This document shows positions 32,938-45,480 of a stretch of 64,000 bases of DNA, one piece after another (the first letter of the stretch is position 1; each line of letters starts with the position of its first letter). The stretch is from positions 24,032,000-24,095,999 of the forward strand of contig OY829661.1 of NCBI GenBank assembly GCA_963691815.1, given 5' to 3'. The notes beneath the pieces are model-generated. The model was not told the DNA's origin and searched no databases. It saw only the letters and a list, made by a program, of their open reading frames with translations. Position numbers and translations under genes: made by a program. Source of the DNA: Echiichthys vipera. Lineage: Eukaryota; Chordata; Actinopteri; Perciformes; Trachinidae.

Positions 32938-35492
32938 GCCCCCAAAACCTCTACCTACACCCTTTCCATGAGGTAAGTTTGACCTCTCATTTCTCTTTGT
33001 CTGTTTATAGGTCTTGGGGAATACTACTGCATATGTGAAACAAGTTGTATGAAGTAAAAGTTGAAGAGCAAGAAGTGAGCTTACCAGATCTCTGTAACTC
33101 ACTCTATCTCTGCTTGAGGCTAGCGTCTTGAGGCTACATTAGCCTCTAGTAGCATAACACAACCAAATATCCAACCAAGCTGTTGGTGCTCGAGTGGAAT
33201 TGTGGGTATTGTAGGTGGCAGGTCTTGACATGGTAGGAGAATGGAATAAAATCTTTTTTGCTGCATCAAAATAGATTTTAAAAAACAGTCCAAAGAGAGT
33301 TTGACGAGGCTTTAGGAGGGCGATGCTAAATCGGTGGAATACGCTTTGTATCGTGAAAGTTGCACCTTCTTCTTTTCCTTTAACCGTCTGTAAAACGTTG
33401 ATATCTGGTTGTATGTTTAATGCATTTACTCTTGGATTTGTAAATTGATTAAAGCCCATGATATAGAGATAAAGAGATTCAAAATATAGAAAAATGCAAA
33501 CCATAAAACATGAACGTGCTGCAATTTATATGTGAAAATCTCTTAACATAAATGCCCATACTGACAATCTGTGATATCCGGTATTGATCGGGTTCTGATA
33601 TGTATCGTCTCTTAGGATTTCAGATTTTCAGAATAAGAGAAATGCTGACTCGTCTTCAAAGAAGAAGCGAGGGAGGAGCACTAGAGGAGGGAGGGTGGGG
33701 GGATTGATAGGGGCTTGTGTGCGTTAGTTAAGTGAGTTATGTGAGTGTGGGGATGGGCCGAAGGACAGAGAGGGTAATTGAAAGAGAATAGGATACTTTT
33801 ATTGCTCCTGTGGGGGAAATCCCTCTAAGAGGGAAAAGGGGGTTTGCCAATTAGACAAGCCCACACCAGCAGGCTACAACATCATGGCGAGGCTAATCCA
33901 CTCTCAGTCGCCTTCCTTTGACGAGGTTATGGTCTTCAGCTGGGTGAGAGGGAAGGCAGCCGGCGTCTCACGCAGTGTCGGAAACCATTCATCATGAGTT
34001 CCAAGTAGAGGTGACTTAGAGAAGTGGCAGCAGAGGAAGTGAGGAGGGAGTGTTGTAGGGTTAGAGAGCACTCAGTGCTACCCCCTACAGCTCAGTCAGA
34101 CACACATCGTCCTCGATAGTTATGGCCTCGTTCTGGAAATTTCCTGTTGAACTCTACAGTCTCCTCTGCCTTCATGTATGTCTTCTTTACCTCATTCTAA
34201 CCCTGCTCTGATGATAAACAAGCCAGACTCATGTGGAGCATGGGTAGTCAGCTGGCAAAACTGATCTTTCTGCATGCTGCATGCTGCAGGCTCATGATCA
34301 CATCACATCACACAACCGCTACACCCTACACCGATGCCCCCACATATACCCATGCAGACAGTCCTTTTCATTTAGCTGTATTTATTGAAATGGCTGGGGG
34401 CCCTCAGCTTCTGAGAAAGCCAAGGAGAGAAGTAGAGTGACTCCCCAGCTGTCCAGCACAGTGTACTTTCCCATTTGATAATGCCAGGAAGCAGCTCAGA
34501 GCAGCTTCACTGCTGCAATACAGTGATGTTCCTCCTCTCCACAGGATGAAATATTTGTTAAGACTTATTATTCCCCTTATTTTCAATGACTCATCTCTGA
34601 AAAGGAGAGAATAGACTGAAGTTTTGGACTATCTCTAAGCCAATGCAACACAGTGCTCACTGAAGGATATAATCCTGCCACTAATTTAATACAGAATTTG
34701 TTTTTGGGGCGCCTGCCTGTCATGGCAACTGACAGTCTACTCACTGAACGCGGTGAAAAGAAGAAATGTGGAGGAATGGAAAAGAAGGCTGAATGTTTAG
34801 GAATGAAAGGGGAAGGAAGTATGTTAGACCTCACAGAAGGAGATTGTAGCTGTGAGAGAAAGAACTTCTCTCTGGGTTTTTTCCCAGGGGAACAATTCGA
34901 ACTTGTCTGCCATTTCTCCTTTTTTTTCCCCCTTGGCAAAGCGTTTAGTAGGTGCTGACTAAATGAAATAATGCAGTATTTCTCAATAAGTTCCTTGATG
35001 TTGATAACACAGCTGTATTATACAGTATGTTACATACAGTGTTGGACTGTTGGTGATTTGAGATATTTAAAAGAAAACTTACAAAAACAAATACAGGCAT
35101 GTATTGTTTGCTAGAATGGTATAATGAATTGAACTGAGCTGCAGCTTGAAGGCCATATATATATATATATGTAACTTTTAAACTACAGCTTATAACTATA
35201 TTACAGAAACCGGAATTGCAGAATTGTGTCACATTACTCATTACTATATTATTATATAGCCTGGATTTGTTTCCCAGACAATCCAAGAATGTGACTAAAT
35301 GAACTAATGTAGCATCACAACAAATACGCCAGTATCTACATACACTTAAGTCTACTTTAGTAACCTGATCAGCTTCATCATGTTTCCAATTCCCATGGCA
35401 GTGTGGCAGTTTAAATGGTTTCCAGTTAAAGGAAAGCAGCACGGCGTATTACATGTGCATTTAACATTTTGGGAAATACGCTCGATTTTCTC

Positions 35493-35598
35493 GAAGAAGA
35501 TCAATACGACTCATGTCTGTTTGCTAAATATGAAGCTTAGCATGGACTCTGTAGCTTCATATTTAGTGTATGGGCATGAGACTGGTATCAATCTTCTC
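35493..35598. repeat. Foldback (hairpin) repeat
   Basis: The left arm 35493-35537 and right arm 35553-35598 are imperfect inverted copies meeting around CTAAATATGAAGCT / AGCTTCATATTTAG, with a 15-base loop. The sequence belongs to the interspersed family at 12255-12860. Confidence 0.8.
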
Positions 35599-35899
35599 AT
35601 CAAACCCTCGGCAACAAAGCAAATAAGCATATGACCCCAAATGTATAAATGCTCTCAAAACTCCTTTGATTTATAAATTCAGACATATTTCCCCCACTCA
35701 AATAACTATCGGGTAGAAAGTTCTCTTCAAGGTTTTACTTATTCACTTATTACATGTACGTCCTCTGGCAACGACAGCAAGGGAATGACCCATGTCCAAA
35801 CAGAGATAGCTGATTATATTATATTCACATTAGACACATAGGAGGGCTGCCAAGTTTGTAACCATGTGTGCTGTACAGATAAAGTACATCTAACTAAAA

Positions 35900-36390
35900 G
35901 TGTCTCTCTGTTTGAATGTCCTTCGATTTTCCCCGACAACCGTTCATCCGATCAACTTCACACTTGGCGGGTGTATTGGTGAGGACCCGAGGAAGTGCAG
36001 CGTCAAGTGCCAGCTCTTTAGATCTGCTGGACACATTTAATAGTAGTGCGTTATGTACACTCTGTAGTGTATTTAGAGGGGACCCCTTTAAGTTGTTACA
36101 ACGCCGCATGCCTCTATCTGCAGTATATTCAGGAAAAAATGATGAAAGAGAGACTGGACAGTGTAGCAAACTCAAACATTTCAATCATTAGCAATGTAAC
36201 TTTCAGAATGAAAGGTTTTGTTCCAGGAAGTAGTCTACAATGTGTATACTCGAGCATTGCCAAGGGATGCATATATGTCATGGAAAGTGTATTGCTCAGG
36301 ACCCAAGGAAGCACAGTCTCGAGTGTTTGCTTTCTCGAGAACCACTCATCCAAACAACCAGAGGACAAGGAGGCATGTTCTGAACGGGTG
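35900..36390. repeat. Two tandem-related copies of a teleost repeat
   Basis: The half at 35925-36110 (CCGACAACCGTTCATCCG, CACACTTGGCGGGTGTATTG, GAGGACCCGAGGAAGTGCAG) and the half near 36220-36360 (GGAAAGTGTATTGCTCAGG, ACCCAAGGAAGCACAGTCTC, GAGAACCACTCATCC) are two diverged copies of one family, lying in the enc1 3' UTR intron. Confidence 0.6.
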
Positions 36391-36716
36391 CTGCACTAGT
36401 GTTAAGTAACGGCTTTAAAAATGGAAAGGTCAGAGTGAAATTGTGAGTAAGACACACTCAGATGTGAAAACTGTAGTAGGCTGAGAGAGGGATAGGAAGC
36501 ATGACGAAGGGCTGTACTGAAGAAACCGAGAAGGTGGATTTACCAGATCTATCAGTCTAGCAGGGGATACGTGAGCAATACTTTTACAATGTAAAGAACG
36601 CAGAAACTAACAAATCAGGAAGGTCGTGAGGTGATCCAGGAGCTTGAAGCCTGAACCTTTACACTGTTGTTAGTCTTAATTGCCCATTTAACAAGCTATT
36701 CTTTTCTCTCCCTCAG

Positions 36717-39296
36717 ATTTCCCTGTTTTGCATCATCTACTGGACTCCAACTGTGAAGACGCACACATTATCTTCCTCTAAAAAGAGACACTGAGCAGTG
36801 ATGTACAGACACCCGCATTCATCTTGATGTCGCAAAAAGATGCAGAAACCGGACGAAAGCTGGACACTTTACTGGAAATGATGTCGTCTCTCGTTTCCGG
36901 GAGGGAAGCTGAGGCGTAGAGTACAACAGCTCGTGCAAACAAACCAAACAAACAAACAAACTGCTGCTGCTGCTTGTTGTATGAGGCACAAACTCCAACC
37001 GTGTGTACATCTGGTATACGGGGCTTGTGCTTTCATGCTGCCATACGAGGACTGCAAACATATCACACAACCTGCATTTTCCCATTTAGTCACGACAGGC
37101 TTGTGAGGATCTGTATTGATGTTTTTCTCGATTACTAAAAAAACAACTCTTTTTATTGAGGCTGCAATGTATAGCATGATGGATGTTCTATTTAGACTGA
37201 GGGAGGGAGAATGCAATGATTAGTGTGCTTTAGAGCAGTTTGACTGAATATAGCTGATTTATAAAAGGCACGATGAAGGAGCAACTCTCCCCCCTTCTCT
37301 CCTCTAATAAGCTCTTTTGTTTGACCCCCTCGTATCTTTTGTCTTCTTCTTTCAAAGACGCGCTTCTCACAGCTCGGACACACAAACAAACCTTTCGAGT
37401 GTTATGAAGGCCTCGGCCGTTTGCTGTCACTGCAAGCCACGAGGTGTTGACGACCAACACCAGCTGAGGTTGAGGAGGACGGAGGGGATCTGTGCGTGAC
37501 CGGTGGGGGTCGAGGTGCCTCGAGGTCACGCTTACATGTTTGCCGTTTCGCAGCTACGCATTAGCGCCCACTGAGCGCCGGTTAACAAACGAACCCAGTG
37601 CGGTATTCAGCGCTTCGGAGAGAACACTGGCACCTTCAGCTGTACACTTAATGCTGTAAAATAGACCGACTGTGCTTTTGTTGTTCCGATAAAAGCAGTT
37701 GCTCGCTTGCTGAGTCATAGCTGAACCCTCTGTAGAGCATGTCCACTCATAGTGATTCAGTGAAACTGGCATGAACTCTTCTCCGTGGTCACAGAAATCC
37801 TGACACCTTAACCCTAAACTGAGAATGAATCAGTTCCTTTTTTCTAAATTCGCTGCAATGTAGTCTTAATTTATATGACAACGGTTAATCTGTTATGTTT
37901 ATATGTTTAATCCTATTTATTTCCTCTCTGCCTGCGTTCTTGTGTGAATGTATGTTCGGGTTATGTCATGCATGGTCAGGTGTTGTGTTGTTTTAGTTGA
38001 TTTCAGTTGGGCTGCATTTTGCACAGTTCAGTCTTTCCCAGGAGGAACTTCTTTTAATAAGAGAACAGAGGTGAACCTCTCAGAGTGTGGATGAGGAAGA
38101 GGAAGAATGGCTCGGGTTACTGACGGTGTGAAGCAGTTATGGCCACGGGGTCACTGCCTAATAAGAAGACTGAATGGAGTTGAAAGAAATTTTCATTTTT
38201 AGCTCTGATAGATTCTCTTTAAGCTCTCTCAGCCAGATGTCTCATTGAGGGCCCCAACAAAAAAAAGAAGATATGAACCATAAAACAGATAAGACTGCTG
38301 GAACTGGAACAGTGTGTGACCCAGTAACTAACCCTGACATGGTTAAGAATGCGACAGTCTTTGCAGCTGTCCTTGGGACAGCTGGAGAAGACTGTCACAT
38401 GTGCTAACTTGGCTCTCAGGGGTGTTAACCCTCAATCTTATCCACCCTTAGGTCGAGAGAGTTGAATCCAGTAAGCCGTGCATTGATAAGGGCAGACACC
38501 GCAGTGCTTTTCACCATAGTGTCAATGATGCACATAAAAAAAAAGGAATAAAAAAAACAAACATTGCAAGTTCCTAAAGACCAAAAAGAGAGAATGTCTT
38601 AAACACTTGCATATAAAATACTTGCTAACTCTAATCAATGTTTTTGTCCGTACGTCTGTCTAAGTGACCACAACATTGGCCTTTTACGGTTGAATTTCAA
38701 TATAAGAGGTAATGCTTTGGTGGAACGTGTATATATTTTTTTCAAACGTCTCTTCTTGTGGATTCATGATACAACAAAAACAAATCTGTGGGGATCAATT
38801 GGCAAACAGCTCTGCGAATTCCTGCTCAGCCCCTTAAACCACCCAAAAGCCCTCCTTTTATTGGCAGTTTCAAGACTTCTATGGAGACCCTCGGGGCTAT
38901 ATAACATTGACCTCCTCCAACCGCTGAACACAGCCTCTGGCCCCACCAATCAGACGGGAGCATTTCTTTCCCATAGAACCCAAGTTTCCCCGGCAACAGC
39001 GAGTAATGAATGCCCCTTCAATTTGCACCTAATTGCTGAGTGGCATTTCCCATTTCTACTCTTGCCCTCCACTTATCCTCTGTTTTATCTGGAGATCCAG
39101 CTGGCTCGGAGTAGAGCACAGTATCTTGCTTCACATAATGATGTAAATTAGACAGAAAACGCTGTCAACGTGCGTCAGTTTCTTTCTTTCTTTTTTTTTT
39201 TTGCCTTCTTGTCATGTAAGAGTTTAATTTCTATTTTTTATGGCATTATTTTGTACATGTGATTTTTTTCACAATGTGAAATTCATGGCTAATAAA
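36717..39296 (+). other. enc1: enc1 3' UTR exon (inferred)
   Basis: It runs about 2.6 kb from the acceptor at 36717 to AATAAA at 39291-39296, which follows TTTTGTACATGTGA and a T-rich stretch. A Pumilio-type TGTATATA lies at 38728-38735 and an ATTTAT-type AU element near 37912. No coding frame or known repeat is seen across it, which fits a long UTR. Evidence is from splice and poly(A) signals only. Confidence 0.6.
39291..39296 (+). terminator. enc1: enc1 poly(A) signal (probable)
   Basis: AATAAA in a context CATGGCTAATAAACATAAG with T-rich DNA on both sides. It is a plausible distal signal for enc1; earlier weaker sites cannot be excluded. Confidence 0.6.
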
Positions 39297-40498
39297 CATA
39301 AGAGTTTTTTCCTCTTGACTGTAAAAGCATTGCGTCTTTGTCTTGGTGTGGGGAGATAATAATGCATAGCGTAGGGGGCTTTCTCATTACTGCATGTTTC
39401 GCATATTTAGGCAGCTTTGGAGTGAATACAGCCAAAGTGTCCTGAGGTATTTAAGGCAGTATATCATGCGTGCAGCTTTTGTTCTGTGGAGGAGGGACTG
39501 AAATCATCTTATCTATGCCTCTGGCTTCTAAGCTTCCTGCACATAAAAAAAAACACAAAAAAAACAGGCAAAATGCAGCCAGATACTTTCCCTTTCACTG
39601 TCACGTCACCTTGGCAATGGCAACCTTTATCTGCAAACTGTGGGGGCTGGAGGAGAACATGAAATTTTAAAAGCACCTCTCTGTATTCTCCTCCCTCCCT
39701 GACCTGCCTCCCCTCTCCCTTTCTACGCCCCCTTCCACACATTTCATCAGTGAAATGCATAGCAAAGTGGGCCGCCAGTTAGCCCTCCTGTGTTCGACGC
39801 TCCCTGCTTTATAACAAGTCTAAATGCCCATTAGTGAGTGACTGCAGAGCCACTCGCTGCATTCTTCCAGCTCTGAGGAGTCTGTTCACTGTTTACATTC
39901 TTCGGCCCTGACGAGACTGCTGACCGATGACACGAGGTTGAGAAACACCAGTTTTACTGGATCCAGACCCTCATGCATAGGTATTCTTTTCACAGTCACA
40001 GGATGTGCTGACATGTTGTTGTGAGCTGTTAAAAATCTTATCTGCGTTATTTCAAGATAACTTCTTCACAAGAGGATTTTTCTCATGCGCTCCCTGTCTG
40101 AGAACCAGCACCGAAAAAAAAAAGGGTTTGACATTGAAGGTAAAATGTGTGAGCTCTGTGTGCAGGGAGGCCCCTCAGTGCCCCTGTGTGATCCAACAGT
40201 CCCACCATTAATCAAGACAGGAAGTTGAATTTCCTGTCCGCCAGGGTCTTAACCGCCACCCCCCCCCCCCCCTCTCTCTCTCCCCCCAACATACCACTGA
40301 TGGCTCACCCTTCAACACTGTGAATCCTTTGGGTGCTGTTAGCTTATGCAGAGCCTGGCTGAACAGACTAAAGTCTAGTATGTTGTGTGGGCAGTCTGCA
40401 TGTGTGGCCGAGTGTGATAAAAACAATGTACCTACATGTCGCCGTCGCCTGGCAACACAGGCATTAGACGTGACTCAGTCATGCAAGCGTGCGCACAT

Positions 40499-40515
40499 GC
40501 ACACACACACACACA

Positions 40516-40585
<70 letters not shown>

Positions 40586-40587
40586 TG

Positions 40588-40622
<35 letters not shown>

Positions 40623-40624
40623 AT
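40499..40624. repeat. Compound (CA)n/(GCAC)n microsatellite
   Basis: (AC)n, then seven GCAC tetramers, then (AC)n with a GCACATGCAT interruption. Frames of His-Thr and Cys-Val from it are artefacts. Confidence 0.95.
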
Positions 40625-40782
40625 ACAGAGACGTTTTCCCAATGCATTTAAAATGAGCTGTAGATACACGACACAGTCAGCATCAGGATTGGTTAAGTCT
40701 TTTGTTTTGAAGGTTTTGAAGACATAAAAATATAAAAGATATAGGAAAAAGAACACCAAGCATTATTATGTATATTAAGATG

Positions 40783-41227
40783 AATTGAGGAGCTCTTTTC
40801 CAAAACGCTATAAATCCATTTGAATAGTTTTCACGAAAATGACATTTTTCACCTAGACCCACACATTTGGTTAATATTCAGTGTATCTTGTCAAAATGTT
40901 TTTTATGGCTCAGTCTGAACATGTTGAACGGACGGACGAAACATAAACTCTCCCGCTTCAGAGCGCCGCCATGTTGGATCGCATAGAACGCTCACTGAGT
41001 TCTGATTGGTCGAGAGGACGTATAGCATTTAGGCTAAACATAGGTTTGGCGTGGTCGCGGTTTGGAAAGGAACTGCATCTTGAGACCATTTTAAACATGG
41101 AAATATAGCGATTTGGCAGAAAACATTGATGAAGCAGTGAAAAGGTTCAGTATACAGCAAAGAGGCATGACACACTCATTTTTTAAAATTTGGCTTTTAT
41201 CTCGTTTTGGAAAAGAGCTCCTCAATT
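40783..41227. mobile_element. MITE with 25-bp perfect terminal inverted repeats
   Basis: AATT followed by GAGGAGCTCTTTTCCAAAAC and G at 40783-40807 is exactly complementary to 41203-41227; beyond that the arms stay imperfectly paired. The 445-bp element has no coding capacity. AATT at both ends is a palindrome and may be the target-site duplication rather than part of the repeat. I cannot assign a superfamily. Confidence 0.85.
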
Positions 41228-42689
41228 ACAAAATATGAATCTACGTATTTTAATGTTTTTCTTATGTTATCCAGTAACTTTTAAGGTGGAAAGAATGATT
41301 GGGCTCTCTAAACAAAGATGAACATCTTAGAAAACAACTATCAGAGGATAACTGTGGTGTTTTCCTTTTCTTTCTCTGTCACCAAATCCCATGAAAAGAC
41401 CAAACCCAACAATACTTAATGACTTCCCTTTCACAGCCTGTGGCGCTCAGCACAGAGCTCTTCGGCTCCTACTGAGGATGTAGATCTTCAAAACATCACA
41501 GCTTTTTTTTTAATCAATTCTCAAAGCCTCTGTTTTTTTTTCTTTCTTCAGTAGTGGCCACTCTGTACTTGTACAACACACAGACAATACTTTTGAACAA
41601 AATCACTTTATCTTTTGTTTTTGGTCTTTTCATAGGATTTGTTGACAATAAGAACACCATAGACTGTTTCTTTAATAATTGGAAGCTATTAGTTAAAGGT
41701 CCAGAGTGTAAACATGACATATTATTGAAACATTTTGTCATTAGAAGACATAGAAATAAGATCCCACAGAAGAGATCTCGCAAGAGACCGGTGCAGGTAG
41801 GTTCATACGCAACTGAAGATGTCTGGTGAGCTTCTGAGCTTCCGCCCGTCCACAAAAAAGAAACATTCATACCATACAGGGTGGAGCTGGTTTAAACCAT
41901 TCCAGACACACACGCAAAGCCACTGGGATCATGTCAGGGATGTTTTCGAAATGAGAGAGCCGTCCGCTGGGCTCTGCTCGCTCTGACCCCCGAGTTACAT
42001 CAGCATTCAGACGGGCAGCTGAGGACCAATCCGCCTCAGGCAAGGGGGACTGTGTCAGGGGCCAGTGAGTCTCTGTCAGACGTCCTGAAATGGAATTTAA
42101 AGCAAAGGTCTTATTATGGCAAAGTTAACTTTATATTTAGTTTCATTAAAACTGTCAATTTTTGATGCTACCGCCTGTTTCTTCTCAGTTCATATCAATA
42201 TGTTTTGATATTCCTACTGTCCTTTCTAAAGCCTTATCTGGACCGCAAGGTAGACTCATACTGAGGAAAAAAATTGCATCTGCTGGATTACTAAAGAGAG
42301 AGCCGCGTAAGGCTCATATCATATAAAACCTCCCCTTATCAGAGCTTCCTTTAAACTGCAGTTCAATGCGGAGAGATGTCTGGCTGCAGAGATGTTTCCC
42401 GAGCTTTGGAAGCTGGGAAATCGTTTGTTTCCAGTTGCTCAAATATCTGTCGTACTTCTTAATGTTTTTAAATGAGTTTGTTTTTTTGGTCCATGACTTC
42501 ATTAGTCCTCTGTCTATCCTCCAACGCATGCACCCTTCCCCCTCCGTTATCATGAGAAGGCTGAATGAAAATGGATGAGAGGTAATTAAGTCTAAGGAGG
42601 TCTGCTCGAACGCACAATGGCTCCTCTCTTCTTTTTCTTTTCATTCTTTGCCTGCACCCTTTGCCTCTCATCTGTGGCATTACTTTAGC

Positions 42690-42790
42690 CCACTCCTTTC
42701 ATTTTATTCAACCTTTATTCATACAGGTAATCTCATTGAGAGGAATAGAACACAAAGTTACAGGCAAACAGTACTTTCATACAAAGACAC
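42690..42790 (+). repeat. Teleost repeat fragment (TTATTCAACCTTTATTCA type)
   Basis: CATTTTATTCAACCTTTATT, CAGGTAATCTCATTGAGA and GAATAGAACACAAAG follow the order of a common fish repeat ending. Related to 23148-23185. Confidence 0.55.
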
Positions 42791-43149
42791 AATAGGACAC
42801 AAGTCATGGATTATCCTGCTGACCGCATCCTTAGAATTTGTGGCTTTCCTCAGGAAAGATACCACACTGATTGGGTTGCTTTGCAGCCACAAGCTAAATT
42901 AGGGCTTGAACATCACCTGGAGTGATTTTCCATCAGATGAGGACATTTACAAAAGCGGTGTAATTAATTGAACACAGGGGAGCCGCAAATACGTGACTGA
43001 CCTTCACTATGTCCCTCCCGGCTGCTGTGTCGGAGAACTCGACAGACTTCTAAAGGAAACAAACTTCAGCCCTAAAGGCATGGTTTGACATTTTTGATTT
43101 GATTGAAGTTAGTATGGTAAATAATATACAGTTGGATGGAAAGCGTTGC

Positions 43150-43470
43150 TCCACTTGCTCTCACTGTACAAAAGTGAAGCTAAAAATATGGATACGGGTG
43201 TCACCATGTTGTAATTTTGCAACAAGACCGCGCAGTCAGGATCGGGCAGTAGTGACCTGCCTGACCAATCGACCAATACAAACTAACTGCCTAAAATGAC
43301 AGAAACCTTCTTTGGAAAATAATTATTTAAAGCATCGCTTTAGTTCGGCCAATGTCCCATCTGTTAACAAGAAGGGGGCGGGACTTATGACCCATACTGC
43401 AGCCACCAGGGGGCGATAGAGATGCTTTGGCTTCACTTGTGAAGCTGTCTGTGTTTATATACAGTCTATT
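43150..43470 (+). repeat. Teleost interspersed repeat (CAGCCACCAGGGGGCGATAG type)
   Basis: Contains TCACCATGTTGTAATTTTGC, GCAACAAGACCG, CAGCCACCAGGGGGCGATAG, ATGCTTTGGCTTCACTTGTG and TGTTTATATACAGTCTATTG, the recognisable 3' half of a widespread fish repeat. Class is uncertain. Confidence 0.65.
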
Positions 43471-43489
43471 GTATTGACTACTATATTTC

Positions 43490-43620
43490 TATTATTGGCA
43501 TCCCTAGCAGGCATAATGTGCACCATGATCACCATCTTTAGCGTGTTAGCATTCAAACATTTGCTCATTAGCACTAAAGAAAGAGCTGGAGAATACGAAC
43601 GCCGATGTTTTGTTAAACAA
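43490..43620 (+). repeat. Second piece of the 28660-29060 repeat family
   Basis: AGCAGGCATAATGTGCACCA, CACCATCTTTAGCGTGTTAG, CATTTGCTCATTAGCACTAA occur in family order. Confidence 0.65.
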
Positions 43621-45295
43621 CCGGCTCAGTACCCGCATGTTGCAACCGTCCTGAAAACCTACTCCCTTTTTTTTCTTCTTACAGCTGCAGATCTTCGAGG
43701 CTGCAAATCAAAACATCATTTCACCCTTTGGATATCCTGCAGCTTTATCATGCTTTCACGTTGATAAGATGTGTTGGGGGGTCATTAGCACATACTTATT
43801 AACCGCTTAGGGATGCTTTTAAGGCCACTTAGCTTACCTCAGCGATCTCAGGCTTATCTCATTGCTGAAAACCGCAGAAAGATGAAACGCCGCGCAGCTT
43901 CACAAGGTAGATGTAATAACCGTTTGGGGTGAGTCACTGCAGGCAGTGTGCTCATAACATTGTTTACGTTCTCTTTGAAATGAGGTTGTTGGGTTTTTTA
44001 ATCAGTGTGGCTCAAAGGCATTTGCCCTGCAATTTCTGCTGTTATATGGATTTTCACTCGGGTGTGGTTTGAGGTTGAGTGGGGAAAGGGGGAGGTGGGG
44101 AAGGCTCTGCGGTTTAGGTGGGATGATGGGGTGAGCTCACTGCACTTTAAAGTAGCAAAGCTCGAGTGAAGTCTGTTAAACAGTAAATATTATTCTCTCC
44201 CGACGTGAATGGGGAGCCAAAACAATCAATTAACTTCAGCCTTCTAATTAAAGGAGGGAATTTACAGGAGAGGTGGCAGATGTATGTGAGCGCCGCTATC
44301 TTTCTTTCCTCGTCATCTGCCCTTTTCAAACAGACAACCAAGGGAACAACTAGTATGGTATTACGTCAGCGTTGACCTATATCACTCTGACAAGATGTAT
44401 GCTTCAAAGTTCATCAGTGGTGGAGGAAGCATTCGGAGCATTTCTTTGTACCAGTAAAAATATAACAATCTAAAAATTACGACTGAATGTTCTGCATTCA
44501 AAAGCACTGTAAAGGTAGAGAATTGTCTATCAAAAAGATGTACATATGTAATGTAATGTATCAAACATACCTATGACTATTGGCCCCTCTGAGTGATCTA
44601 TTATTATATATTACACTTTTATATTTCAGTATTTTTCAACCTTTTTTCACAAAGTTCCTTGTGAGTGACTATTATGAACAACTTCTTTGTTGGTCTAGTA
44701 TTGGGCAAGAGTGCTGCGGCCTAGTCCCTGCGAGCTGGGCTGCGATGTAATTAAACGGGGCAAAATTGACTGTGAATGCACATGCACTGACAGGCTCAGA
44801 TTGTTATTAGAAGTGTTTGACTGCATTATGGAAAGATGGAGAAGTTGCCGTTATCCTGAGATGCTTTCGTGTGCCAGGTCACCACAGTAGCTTTAGCTAA
44901 TAGCATTAGCCGACCTCCGCTCTGTCTACCTTGAAACAGCATTTCTCCCTCTTTGGCAGGAGTGTTAGGATCCACATGTAGCACATTTATAGCTACAGCG
45001 TCAGACTGTCCTATGCTAATGGAATGTCTTCTTATCTTCTTTTTTATTTCTGTATTGAATTTTTGCAGACAGGCAAAGAAAGGCACAACAGTTGCATACT
45101 GCACCAGAGCGCTTTAAAGTGGAAAAGAAAAACAAAAACCCCAACATGAATCCCACTATCCCTCCCAACAACCCATGTCAGATTTAGTCACAGTAAATAA
45201 CTAGGTAATTAACTAACATATAACATAAGTACTTATGGTACAATTACCTTATTATCTTTGACACAAAGCTAGATTTCACAAGAAAATCTCTTTGG

Positions 45296-45480
45296 GGCGG
45301 CCGGTGGCTGGTTGATTAGAGCAGTCGCCCCATGAAAAGAGGCTGAAGGTCCTTGAGGCAGCTGCCGCGGGACTGACTCCGACCTGCGGCCATTAGCTGC
45401 AAGTCTCCCCCTCTCTTTCTCACCCCATTTCCTGTCTGTCCTATCTAATAAAATGCTTGAAAACTGCCAAAAAATAAATA
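45296..45480 (+). mobile_element. tRNA-derived SINE, decayed head
   Basis: Begins GGCGGCCGGTGGCTGGTTGA and has a damaged B-box region (GACTGACTCCGACCTGCGGCC). It then shows the body CTGCAAGTCTCCCCCTCTCT and TTCCTGTCTGTCCTATCTAA followed by a TAAAATGC...AAAAATAAATAAA tail. The layout is that of a well-known teleost tRNA SINE. Confidence 0.7.

Larger units (their letters stand above)
32973..36716 (+). other. enc1: enc1 3' UTR intron
   Basis: CCATGAG|GTAAGT at 32972/32973 is a consensus donor and CTCTCCCTCAG|ATTT at 36716/36717 a consensus acceptor. Human ENC1 also has its coding exon followed by a further 3' exon, as far as I recall. The intron contains a foldback repeat (35493-35598), a teleost repeat (35900-36390) and a LINE-like tail trace near 33795-33830. 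Nothing coding is seen. Confidence 0.65.

Noticed and set aside
41514..41870. Overlapping frames of 91 (+) and 118 (-) codons downstream of enc1
   Set aside because: No recognisable domain, no supporting splice or poly(A) structure, ordinary AT-rich intergenic composition.
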